Under the pieces are notes generated by a model. That model saw nothing but the letters and a program-made list of their open reading frames with translations. It made no database searches and was not told where the DNA came from. The position numbers and the translations under genes were made by a program. From the NCBI GenBank assembly GCA_963717135.1, contig CAVQVN010000004.1:124001-188000 (forward strand): DNA of 64,000 nt, written 5' to 3'. This document shows, in pieces, positions 7,825-14,985 of this stretch (within the stretch, counting starts at the first letter, position 1; every line of letters begins with the position of its first letter). Source of the stretch: UBA4744 sp963717135. Its GTDB lineage: Bacteria; Actinomycetota; Acidimicrobiia; Spongiisociales; UBA4744.

Positions 7825-9825
7825 ATGCGATTCACCGTCCGACCCGGCAAAGATCCTGTTGCAGGCGCCGACCGCACCTTGCTGGCCGCCATGGGAATGC
7901 CCGGCGGGGGCGTCATTTCCGTTGGCGCCACGCATGTGCTCGTTCGGCCACGCGAAACGTCCGAGCCCACGGCCCTTCTCCTGGGTCCGCAGGCGTTGAG
8001 CAACGCCGGGCTCACGCCCGGAACAGGGGTCGACGCCAAACGGGCGATTCTGCCGGCCGCTCGCCGGATCGTCATCGAGGGCGAGAAGTTGCCGTTCGAA
8101 ACGCGAACACTGGTGCACGGGCTCCAGGGGAGACCGGTCAGCGCCGGCGACCACGTCACCGTCGACCCCGCCTACGGCAACGGCGACCACCAGCCGGTGG
8201 ATGTCAAGATTGCCCAGGTCGAGCCTTCCCCGGCGGCCACCGTCGGCATGGCGACAACCTTCGTGAGCGAAGCGGAGGCTGCCCGTGCTCCTATTGCGCC
8301 TTTCGATGTATCGGTACCCGCGGTGCCCGCCCGGCCCGGAGCGCCGACCACCACCGAAGCCCTCCTGGCCGGCCTGGAGACCGAACTGGAGATGTTGACG
8401 GGATGGTTCTCGCTCTTGACCTCCCCCCGTGATCTGCCTTCAGCATGGGGGTTGCCGCAAGTGGCCGGAGTGATCGTCGAAGGCCCGATCGGATGCGGGA
8501 AGTCGGAACTGGTGGAAATCGCCGCCCAGGCAGCAGGGGCGCGGGTACACGAGGTGTCGCTCGATCTGGTCTTCAAACCGGAACGGCTCTTGGACTTGCT
8601 GGAGAAAGCCAAAGGCACTCCGACGCCGGCGGTGGTTTTTGTCGATCGCCTGGAAGCTGTGGCCGGGGAGGAAGGGCTTGCCCCGTTCCGCACCCAGGTG
8701 AGTGCCATCCTCCGCTGGTTCCTCGATGCCGTCGCCGAACAACAAGGTTTGGCCTGTGTGTTGGGGGTCGCTTCGATTGGTCACCTCGATCCCTCGATCA
8801 GCCGCTCTCCCCTGCTACCCCGCACCCTGAGTATCCCTCCTCCCGACCTCAACCGTCGCCGGATGCTCTTTGAAGCGGCGCTGGCCCGGGTTCCCTCCGA
8901 AGACCTCGATTTCGATCGGCTGGCCTCCCGTTCGGCAGGCTTCTCGGGAGCAGACATCGTGGCGTCCGTGGTGCACGCCTCTGCCGCCGTGGCGCATGCC
9001 AACCGCAAGGTCACGACAGATTTGATGATCGACGCCCTGAACGGAACTTCGCCGTCGCTGGGATCAGTACCGATGGGAGACCTGCCGTCGTACGGATTCG
9101 AAAGAGTCGCCAACCTGGCGGAAGTCAAGCAACGACTCACCGAAGCCGTCATCTGGCCGATCACGGATCCGGAGCGATTTACCCGAATGGGTATCGAGGC
9201 GCCGCGCGGCATCCTGTTACACGGACCTCCCGGTACCGGCAAGACATTCGTCACCCGGGCGCTGGCCCACGAGTCCGGAGCGGCCTTCTTCTCGATCAAG
9301 GGAGCCGAACTGCTGGACAAGTTCGTCGGTGAGTCCGAGCGAGGCGTGAGGGAAGTCTTTGCCCGGGCAAGGGCAGCTGCACCGTCGATTCTGTTCTTCG
9401 ATGAGGTCGATGCTCTCGCCCCAATCCGGGGCCGGTCTTCGACCTCCGTCACCGACTCGGTGGTGGCGGCTTTGCTGACCGAGATCGACGGAGTCGCCGA
9501 ACGGGGCGATGTTTCGGTGATCGGCGCCACCAATCGTAAAGATCTGATCGACCCCGCTCTGTTGCGAGCCGGCCGTTTTGAGATCCACATCGAGCTGGGT
9601 TTGCCCGGTGTCGATGGTCGAAAGGCGCTACTCGCCCTGTCGGATGTTCCCTTTGCAGAGAATGTCGACCTGGACGAGTTGGCCGTCAAGACCGAAGGTT
9701 TGTCGTTTGCCGACCTCGACGGCATGCTCCGCGAGGCCGCCCTGACTGCTCTTCGGACCGACTCTTCAGCATTGTCGGTGGGCTGGCCCGAGATCGAACT
9801 GGCGATGCGGCGATTCAAGGAGTAG
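7825..9825 (+). CDS. Tandem AAA+ ATPase, Cdc48/VAT-like, with degenerate first module
   Basis: The 666-residue protein has an N-terminal beta-rich domain (about 1-115) like the double-psi barrel of Cdc48/VAT, then two AAA modules. In the first, Walker A is GPIGCGKSE (about 221-229), but the Walker B region reads VVFVDRLEAV, with Arg where the catalytic Glu is expected. The second is canonical: GPPGTGKT (about 468), ILFFDEVDAL (about 522), GATNRKDLIDPALLRAGRFE with sensor and Arg-finger residues. The likely role is ATP-driven unfolding or remodelling of proteins. I place the start at the ATG at 7825; a TTG at 7804 is in frame but less likely. It is followed by the duplicated lipoprotein cassettes. 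Confidence 0.88.
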   Translation: MRFTVRPGKDPVAGADRTLLAAMGMPGGGVISVGATHVLVRPRETSEPTALLLGPQALSNAGLTPGTGVDAKRAILPAARRIVIEGEKLPFETRTLVHGLQGRPVSAGDHVTVDPAYGNGDHQPVDVKIAQVEPSPAATVGMATTFVSEAEAARAPIAPFDVSVPAVPARPGAPTTTEALLAGLETELEMLTGWFSLLTSPRDLPSAWGLPQVAGVIVEGPIGCGKSELVEIAAQAAGARVHEVSLDLVFKPERLLDLLEKAKGTPTPAVVFVDRLEAVAGEEGLAPFRTQVSAILRWFLDAVAEQQGLACVLGVASIGHLDPSISRSPLLPRTLSIPPPDLNRRRMLFEAALARVPSEDLDFDRLASRSAGFSGADIVASVVHASAAVAHANRKVTTDLMIDALNGTSPSLGSVPMGDLPSYGFERVANLAEVKQRLTEAVIWPITDPERFTRMGIEAPRGILLHGPPGTGKTFVTRALAHESGAAFFSIKGAELLDKFVGESERGVREVFARARAAAPSILFFDEVDALAPIRGRSSTSVTDSVVAALLTEIDGVAERGDVSVIGATNRKDLIDPALLRAGRFEIHIELGLPGVDGRKALLALSDVPFAENVDLDELAVKTEGLSFADLDGMLREAALTALRTDSSALSVGWPEIELAMRRFKE

Positions 9826-9871
9826 CCGCCTTTCCTTCAAGACCGCCGGGAAAACGTCCGATGAATCGACT

Positions 9872-10168
9872 ATGCGCCGTATTGGGATCGCCGCCTCAGG
9901 AATCGCCGCCGCCGTGTTGTTGGCCGGCTGTGGTGTTTCCTACGACACCGGCCTGATGGCCTCACTCGAGGGGCGCTGGATGTGTGACGTGCAGCGGTAC
10001 ACCTTCGATGACGTCGGCGATATTCAGGCCGAACTCGATTCGCGCCTGGCCGGCAACGGTGTCTCGACGGAGCAATATCGGGCGTTCAAGGACGATCTCA
10101 CCAAACAACCGGAGCTTCGTGAGATGGTGAATACCGAGCTCATTGCCTATTGCGATACCGGTTCATAG
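9872..10168 (+). CDS. Small lipoprotein A1 (first copy of a duplicated cassette)
   Basis: A 98-residue lipoprotein with a signal peptide ending in LLAGC (Cys about residue 20). The mature part begins LMASLEGRWMCDVQRYTFDD and ends in ELIAYC, so two cysteines (CDVQR and the penultimate YC) could pair outside the cell. It is clearly paralogous to the lipoprotein at 11100: both share LE(G/A)RWMCDVQR, a D..L..RL helix, an F.DL segment and a final YC. No known family is recognised. It precedes secreted protein B1 by 50 nt. Confidence 0.8.
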   Translation: MRRIGIAASGIAAAVLLAGCGVSYDTGLMASLEGRWMCDVQRYTFDDVGDIQAELDSRLAGNGVSTEQYRAFKDDLTKQPELREMVNTELIAYCDTGS

Positions 10169-10218
10169 TCACCAGACCTCCCCTCAAGTTCCCCGCTGTA
10201 ATCAACCGATATCAAGGT

Positions 10219-11013
10219 ATGCGCACTCGCATCACTCTTCTCATGGCCGCCCTCCTGGTCGTAGGCACCGCTCTTCCGGTCGCCGCCGCCCCCAAACCCG
10301 ATGTCGACAAGGATGTGGAACTCACCAATTACGAGACCGCGGCCATTGTCGCAGGGGATGCCGCCTGGATTGCCCTCAACTGGCACGGAGCCGGCGGCGA
10401 CGCCGAGAACTTCCAACTCGTGGTGAAGAAACCCGACTCCGGGGTCGAGGTCCGCTATCCGGAGAACACCGGGGCCTTCACGTCATTGTGGGCGGACGAC
10501 ACCCTGTCTGATGGTGAGTACGACTTCACGGCGGTTCACGTCACCGTGCCCTATGCGGCCGGCACCGATATCAAGCTGCTATTCACTCTTACTTACGAGC
10601 ACAACGGCAAGGCCAAAACGCGTAGCTTCAACGTCCGCGTCCCGGTCGTCGAGTACTCGGGCGGCGAAGACCTCCAGCAGGTAACTACCTCGCTCGGAGA
10701 GATGACGCTGGGCGACAGCGCCTGGGTGGGCGTCTCCTACGCCGGCCTGGCTCCTCGCCTCGATGACTTCCAATTGACCGTCACCGATGCCGGGGGCCTG
10801 CCGATCGTGTATCCGGGTGACAGGTCCTCGACGAGCCTGCACCACGACGCGCGCCTGGAGGATGGCGAAACCGACGTCGCCAGGTTCCGGATTGACACCT
10901 TCGACGTCCCCGCTGGTACCTACACGATTGCGGTCACGGCGACTTACCGCAAAGACGCGGTGACCGCCGAACTGGTCGGCTCGGTCTCTCTAGAAGTCGT
11001 CTCCACCGGTTGA
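10219..11013 (+). CDS. Secreted two-repeat protein B1
   Basis: A 264-residue exported protein with a signal peptide (MRTRITLLMAALLVVGTALPVAAA). The mature part is two copies of a roughly 100-residue beta-sandwich-like repeat. Repeat 1 starts at AGDAAWIALNW, repeat 2 at LGDSAWVGVSY; each contains an F.L.V strand, a YP..... S(L) turn, (L)xDGExD and a final (T)Y strand series. This looks like a cell-surface or periplasmic Ig-like fold, by appearance only. The ATG at 10219 is chosen because the signal peptide begins there. The protein is paralogous to B2 at 11569 and forms a cassette with A1. Confidence 0.8.
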   Translation: MRTRITLLMAALLVVGTALPVAAAPKPDVDKDVELTNYETAAIVAGDAAWIALNWHGAGGDAENFQLVVKKPDSGVEVRYPENTGAFTSLWADDTLSDGEYDFTAVHVTVPYAAGTDIKLLFTLTYEHNGKAKTRSFNVRVPVVEYSGGEDLQQVTTSLGEMTLGDSAWVGVSYAGLAPRLDDFQLTVTDAGGLPIVYPGDRSSTSLHHDARLEDGETDVARFRIDTFDVPAGTYTIAVTATYRKDAVTAELVGSVSLEVVSTG

Positions 11014-11099
11014 GGCCGGTGCCGGGACGTCACGAGCAATCGCTCAGGCGGGTCCGGTGGCTACCCGATATCTAGAACGTCGGCTCAAAGGGTCATCGC

Positions 11100-11504
11100 A
11101 TGAAAGAACGCGTATCAGCATCGCTCTTGATCTCCGCCCTGGTTCTGCTCTCAGCCTGCTCGGTTGGAGATCAACCGGCCACTGAGACAACAGCAGCCAT
11201 CTCCACTACCTCGTCGACGATCGCAGGCTCGCAACTGTCGGCCGAGCCGATACCCCCACCTGAGTTCGATTCCGGTCTCACAGGTGACGATCTTCTGGTC
11301 GCGATCGAGGCGCGCTGGATGTGCGACGTGCAAAGGTTCGCCTTTCCCGACCTATCCGCCATGAACGAGGCGCTGGACGACCGGCTGGAGCCCCACGGGT
11401 TGACTCGATCCGACTACGACACCTTCAAAGCAGACCTGGAGGGCCGGATGGATCTGCGCGAACAGGTTCTGGCCGAGTACGAAGGTTATTGCGGCGATGA
11501 CTAG
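11100..11504 (+). CDS. Small lipoprotein A2 (second copy)
   Basis: The 134-residue lipoprotein has lipobox LLSAC, a Thr/Ser-rich spacer (residues about 25-50, absent from A1), then the conserved domain ARWMCDVQRFAFPD...DDRLEPHGLT...F.ADL...DLREQV...YEGYCGDD. The two cysteines of A1 are kept. The longer spacer suggests the domain projects further from the membrane. It precedes B2 by 64 nt, repeating the A1-B1 order. Function unknown. Confidence 0.8.
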   Translation: MKERVSASLLISALVLLSACSVGDQPATETTAAISTTSSTIAGSQLSAEPIPPPEFDSGLTGDDLLVAIEARWMCDVQRFAFPDLSAMNEALDDRLEPHGLTRSDYDTFKADLEGRMDLREQVLAEYEGYCGDD

Positions 11505-11568
11505 CCCGTTCGTGTACCAGGCCATTTGGTGATCAAGATTTGCCACCACCGATGCCGATGAGACAAGT

Positions 11569-12342
11569 ATGAAGCACCGAATCATCACCACAGCGATCGT
11601 CACCCTGCTGGTGATAGGGACGGCTTCCCCGGCTATCGCCAAAGGGCCGGAAGCCAATCTGAAGACCAAGAACACCGCCACCATTGTCGCCGGCGACACT
11701 TCCTGGGTAGCCATCAACTGGCAAGGCAAGGGCGGCGATATCGCCAATTTCAAGGTCGTGGCCGAGGCACCTGCCGGAGTCGAGGTGACCTACCCCGAAA
11801 ACACCCCCGGATTCACCGGCTTGATGAACGGCCATGTGCTGTCGGAGAAGGAAATGGACTTCACTGCCTTGCAGGTTTCCGTTCCGTATTCCCAGACCAA
11901 GAAGTTCAAGATCAAGCTGCTCGTGAGCTACGACGCCGACGGCACAACTATCGAGGATGACTTCGACGTGACGGTTCCGGTGGCTGTCTACCAGGCGGAC
12001 CAGGACGTCGCACAGGTCACCGACTCGGCTGGCTCAATCCCCAGCGGCGAGTCTGCCTGGATGGAAATAGACTTCACGGGCCTGGCGCCCATGGTCGAAG
12101 GATTCGACGTGGTGGTTTCCGATCCGGCAGGCTTGACCGTGAGCTACCCCGATGCCAGATTGTCGACGAGCCTTTACTTCAACAACGTCCTCGAGGACCA
12201 CGAAACCGATTTTGCGGCCATTCGTGTGGATACCACCGGCGCTGCCCCGGGAACGTACAGCCTGGGCTTGAAGGTGTCGTACACGATGGCCGGCCAGACC
12301 AAGACCTTTGACGGAACCCTGACCCTGACCGTAGCCGGCTGA
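11569..12342 (+). CDS. Secreted two-repeat protein B2
   Basis: A 257-residue exported protein with signal peptide ending near SPAIA (about residue 23) and two internal repeats: AGDTSWVAINWQGKGGD... and SGESAWMEIDFTGLAP... The repeats share (S/A)W(V/M), an F.VV strand, a (V)xYP turn, LS or LE followed by (K/H)E(M/T)DF, and a closing SY strand. It aligns over its full length with B1, including AP.GVEVTYPENT and LSTSL blocks. The gene ends the A-B-A-B block and is followed by a 13-bp terminator hairpin. Confidence 0.82.
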   Translation: MKHRIITTAIVTLLVIGTASPAIAKGPEANLKTKNTATIVAGDTSWVAINWQGKGGDIANFKVVAEAPAGVEVTYPENTPGFTGLMNGHVLSEKEMDFTALQVSVPYSQTKKFKIKLLVSYDADGTTIEDDFDVTVPVAVYQADQDVAQVTDSAGSIPSGESAWMEIDFTGLAPMVEGFDVVVSDPAGLTVSYPDARLSTSLYFNNVLEDHETDFAAIRVDTTGAAPGTYSLGLKVSYTMAGQTKTFDGTLTLTVAG

Positions 12343-12358
12343 GCCCCCAGCTGTGACC

Positions 12359-12389
12359 GGAAGATCCCGGGTCCATCCCGGGATCTTCC
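12359..12389 (+). terminator. Terminator hairpin after B2
   Basis: GGAAGATCCCGGG (12359-12371) pairs perfectly with CCCGGGATCTTCC (12377-12389) around the loop TCCAT. It starts 17 nt after the B2 stop. No clear U-tract follows. Confidence 0.8.
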
Positions 12390-12394
12390 GCGTA

Positions 12395-12500
12395 GCGAGA
12401 GCGAAGCTCTCGCCGTCCTCAGTTATCAGTCGGTCGGCTTCCAGCCGACCTCTTAGTTGTCAGCGACTGATGACTGATGACTGACAACTAAGAACTGCCG
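12395..12500. repeat. Triloop hairpins plus heptamer array 2
   Basis: This stretch separates the convergent B2 and glgC genes. It holds GCGAGAGC-GAA-GCTCTCGC (12395-12413, GAA triloop), GGTCGGCT-TCC-AGCCGACC (12432-12450), and a 13-bp inverted repeat TCTTAGTTGTCAG / CTGACAACTAAGA (12451-12463 / 12481-12493). Between and beyond its arms run heptamers ACTGATG, ACTGATG, ACTGACA, ACTAAGA, ACTGCCG (12466-12500). It could terminate transcription in both directions. AGTTATCAGT at 12421 also occurs in array 1. Confidence 0.75.
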
Positions 12501-12515
12501 GCGGGCGGTGCTCGG

Positions 12516-13748
12516 CTACTCCAGCTTCTCGCCTTTGCCGATCACCACGATGCCGTCGTCCGATACGGTGTACCGCTCCCGATCGGCGGCGAGATCAACC
12601 CCAATCTGAAAACCGGGAGGCACCACGACACCCTTGTCGATTATGGCTCTTTTGACGATGGCGTTCCGTCCCACGTCGACGCCATCGAAAAGCACCGAGT
12701 CCTCGACCGCCGCGTAGGAATGCAAGCGAACCTCGGGCGAGATGATCGAACGCCGCACGGTAGCGCCCGACACGATCGCCCCGGCCGACACCAGCGACTC
12801 TGCCGCAAAGCCGCGTCTGCCCTCATGATCGTGCACGAACTTGGCAGGAGGGTACGGGAAGGACGATGTGAGGATCGGCCAGTCCTCGTTGTAGAGGTCG
12901 AAGATCGGATCGACCGTAACCAGATCCATCGATGCGTGGAAGTAGGCGTCCAGCGTTCCTACATCGCGCCAGTAGCCGTATTCCTGCTCTGTCTGACCGG
13001 GAACCACGTTGTCGTTGAAGTTGTAAACCCAGGCGCTGCCTTGTTTGGTGAACATCGGGATGATGTTTCCGCCCATATCGTGCCTGGACTCCTCGTCCTT
13101 GGCGTCTTCGATCACCGCCTCACGGAGCGCCTCGGTGGTGAACACGTAATTGCCCATGGAGGCAAAGGCGAAATCCGGGTTTCCGGGCATGTGCGGAGGT
13201 GTGGCCGGTTTTTCGAGGAACGACTTGATCTTGCCGTCTTTCCCGGCATCGATAATGCCGAACTCGCTGGCCTCACCGATCGGCACCTTGATTCCGGCCA
13301 CGGTGGCGGCAGCCCCGCTCTCGATGTGCTGGTCGAGCATCTGGCTGGGATCCATGCGGTAGATGTGATCTGCGCCAAAGACGATCACATAGTCAGGCTC
13401 CTCATCTCCGATCAGATTGAGGTTCTGGAAGATGGCATCTGCCGAACCGGCAAACCAACGGGGACCTCGCCGCATCTGGGCGGGTACCGGGGCGACGTAG
13501 TAACCGAGGATCGGCGACAACCGCCAGGTCCGGGCCAGGTGTGTGTCGAGACTATGGCTCTTGTACTGGGTCAGCACCACGATCTGGCGAAATCCCCCAT
13601 TCACCAGGTTGGAGAGCACAAAGTCGATCAACCGGTACTGGCCGCCAAACGGAACGGCCGGTTTGGCCCGATCGCGAGTCAAAGGGAAGAGACGCTTCCC
13701 TTCTCCTCCGGCCAGGACCATGGCGAGCACGTGACGTGTGGGAGCCAT
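12516..13748 (-). CDS. glgC: Glucose-1-phosphate adenylyltransferase
   Basis: This enzyme makes ADP-glucose from glucose-1-phosphate and ATP, the committed step of bacterial glycogen synthesis. The 410-residue length is normal. The pyrophosphorylase signature GGEGKRLFPLTRDRAKPAVPFGG is split by no gap (residues about 14-36), FGADHIYRMD binds the nucleotide sugar near residue 124, and FLEKP and a C-terminal left-handed beta-helix (SIISPEVRLHSYAAVEDSVL) follow. It stands alone on the minus strand, with its start 46 nt from the divergent TlpA-like gene. Confidence 0.96.
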   Translation of the reverse strand: MAPTRHVLAMVLAGGEGKRLFPLTRDRAKPAVPFGGQYRLIDFVLSNLVNGGFRQIVVLTQYKSHSLDTHLARTWRLSPILGYYVAPVPAQMRRGPRWFAGSADAIFQNLNLIGDEEPDYVIVFGADHIYRMDPSQMLDQHIESGAAATVAGIKVPIGEASEFGIIDAGKDGKIKSFLEKPATPPHMPGNPDFAFASMGNYVFTTEALREAVIEDAKDEESRHDMGGNIIPMFTKQGSAWVYNFNDNVVPGQTEQEYGYWRDVGTLDAYFHASMDLVTVDPIFDLYNEDWPILTSSFPYPPAKFVHDHEGRRGFAAESLVSAGAIVSGATVRRSIISPEVRLHSYAAVEDSVLFDGVDVGRNAIVKRAIIDKGVVVPPGFQIGVDLAADRERYTVSDDGIVVIGKGEKLE

Positions 13749-13794
13749 TGACCCTCAACCTACTAGCTGTCACCGCATCCTACGATGCCCAGGT

Positions 13795-14289
13795 ATGCCA
13801 AGCCGCCGTCTTCTCGCCACCTTCCCCATCCTCCTCGTCATACTCACCGCCTGCACGGCGGAACCGGCTCCGGTATCAGGCGCTTCGCTTCCTCTCACCA
13901 ACGCCGAAGAGATCGTTGTTTTGCTGGAAGAGTCGACCGAACCGGTAGTGCTAAACGTGTGGGCATCCTGGTGTATCCCTTGCCGCTCGGAAGCGCCTTT
14001 GCTGGAACGGGCCCACACTCGGTTCGGGACCGAAGTTCGCTTCATCGGTATCAGCGTCGCCGACACCCAGGCCGGGGCACAGGGCTTCATCGCCGAATTT
14101 GGCCTGACGTTCGAAAACCTATTCGATGCTCCCCGGGCCGTGCCTGCGGCATTAGGGGGGTCCGGGGTCCCTCTGACCTTCTTCTTTTCGCCGGGTGGTG
14201 AGCTGGTCCACTACCAACCGGGTGTCATCGATGAAAGGATGCTGGCCTTGCAGATCGACGAACTGCTCAACCGGCAAGGAACCTCCTGA
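13795..14289 (+). CDS. TlpA/ResA-like thiol-disulfide lipoprotein
   Basis: A 164-residue membrane-anchored thioredoxin-fold protein. The signal peptide ends in the lipobox ILTAC. The active site is NVWASWCIPCRSEAPLLE (WCxxC near residues 59-64), and a cis-Pro loop GSGVPLTFFF lies near residue 124. It should work outside the cytoplasm as a thiol reductase, for example in cytochrome c maturation. The ATG at 13795 is chosen because the signal peptide begins there. Its stop overlaps the Lgt-like gene, so the two are coupled. Confidence 0.9.
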   Translation: MPSRRLLATFPILLVILTACTAEPAPVSGASLPLTNAEEIVVLLEESTEPVVLNVWASWCIPCRSEAPLLERAHTRFGTEVRFIGISVADTQAGAQGFIAEFGLTFENLFDAPRAVPAALGGSGVPLTFFFSPGGELVHYQPGVIDERMLALQIDELLNRQGTS

Positions 14290-14975
14290 TGGAGTTCACC
14301 CTGCTCGGGGCGGCGGCGACCGGGGTCGGCCTGGCATTCCTGACGGTTAATGTCGAGAAACGGCTGGGTCTCGTCCCGCCGGAGGCGGGCAGCCTCGGCG
14401 ACGTCCTCCTCGGAGCGGCGGTGACCGGCCTGATTACCGGGCGGCTGGCGTCGATGCTCCTGGGCGGCACCAGCCCCTTCACTCATCCGGGTGACATCCT
14501 GATCGTGCGCAGCGGCGTGGACACCGGTTTCGCTTCACTGGGAGCTTTGACGTTCGTATCCATGACCTCGCGAAGACATCTGGCAATGACCATCGACGCT
14601 CTGGCGCCGGCGGCGATGGCCGGCCTGGCCGGTTGGCACGCGGGCTGTCTCTACCGGGGAGCCTGTTTGGGGACTACCTCTTCGCTTCCCTGGGCGGTCG
14701 CCCAGCAAGGCAGCACGGTAACCAGGCATCCCGTCGAGATCTACGCGGCTCTCCTCTTTTTGGTTTCCGCCCTGGGGCTGCTGTGGTGGCTTCACCGAGG
14801 AGCCGGGACGGTAGGCGTGATCGGCGCCGTCGCCCTGGGGCTGGCCGGAGCCATCCGACTCGCCACCGAACCGCTGCGCCCTTCACTCGGATCGGGGCCC
14901 ATCGGCTGGTATGCAGCGGCCATGGCGATAGGTCTGTTCGGAGTCGTCGTCGCACGACTCCGAACTTCCTCCTGA
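14289..14975 (+). CDS. Lgt-like integral membrane protein
   Basis: A 228-residue polytopic membrane protein with about six hydrophobic segments. The block CLYRGACLGTTSSLPWAV...TRHPVEIYAALLFL (residues about 118-155) matches the central part of prolipoprotein diacylglyceryl transferase, where Lgt has C..NGE, PWA and RHP.Q.YE. It is shorter than typical Lgt (260-300 residues) and I do not see the HGGL.G motif. It may be a divergent paralogue rather than the housekeeping Lgt. It overlaps the stop of the TlpA-like lipoprotein gene by one base (TGATG). Confidence 0.65.
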   Translation: MEFTLLGAAATGVGLAFLTVNVEKRLGLVPPEAGSLGDVLLGAAVTGLITGRLASMLLGGTSPFTHPGDILIVRSGVDTGFASLGALTFVSMTSRRHLAMTIDALAPAAMAGLAGWHAGCLYRGACLGTTSSLPWAVAQQGSTVTRHPVEIYAALLFLVSALGLLWWLHRGAGTVGVIGAVALGLAGAIRLATEPLRPSLGSGPIGWYAAAMAIGLFGVVVARLRTSS

Positions 14976-14985
14976 GCACCAGTTG

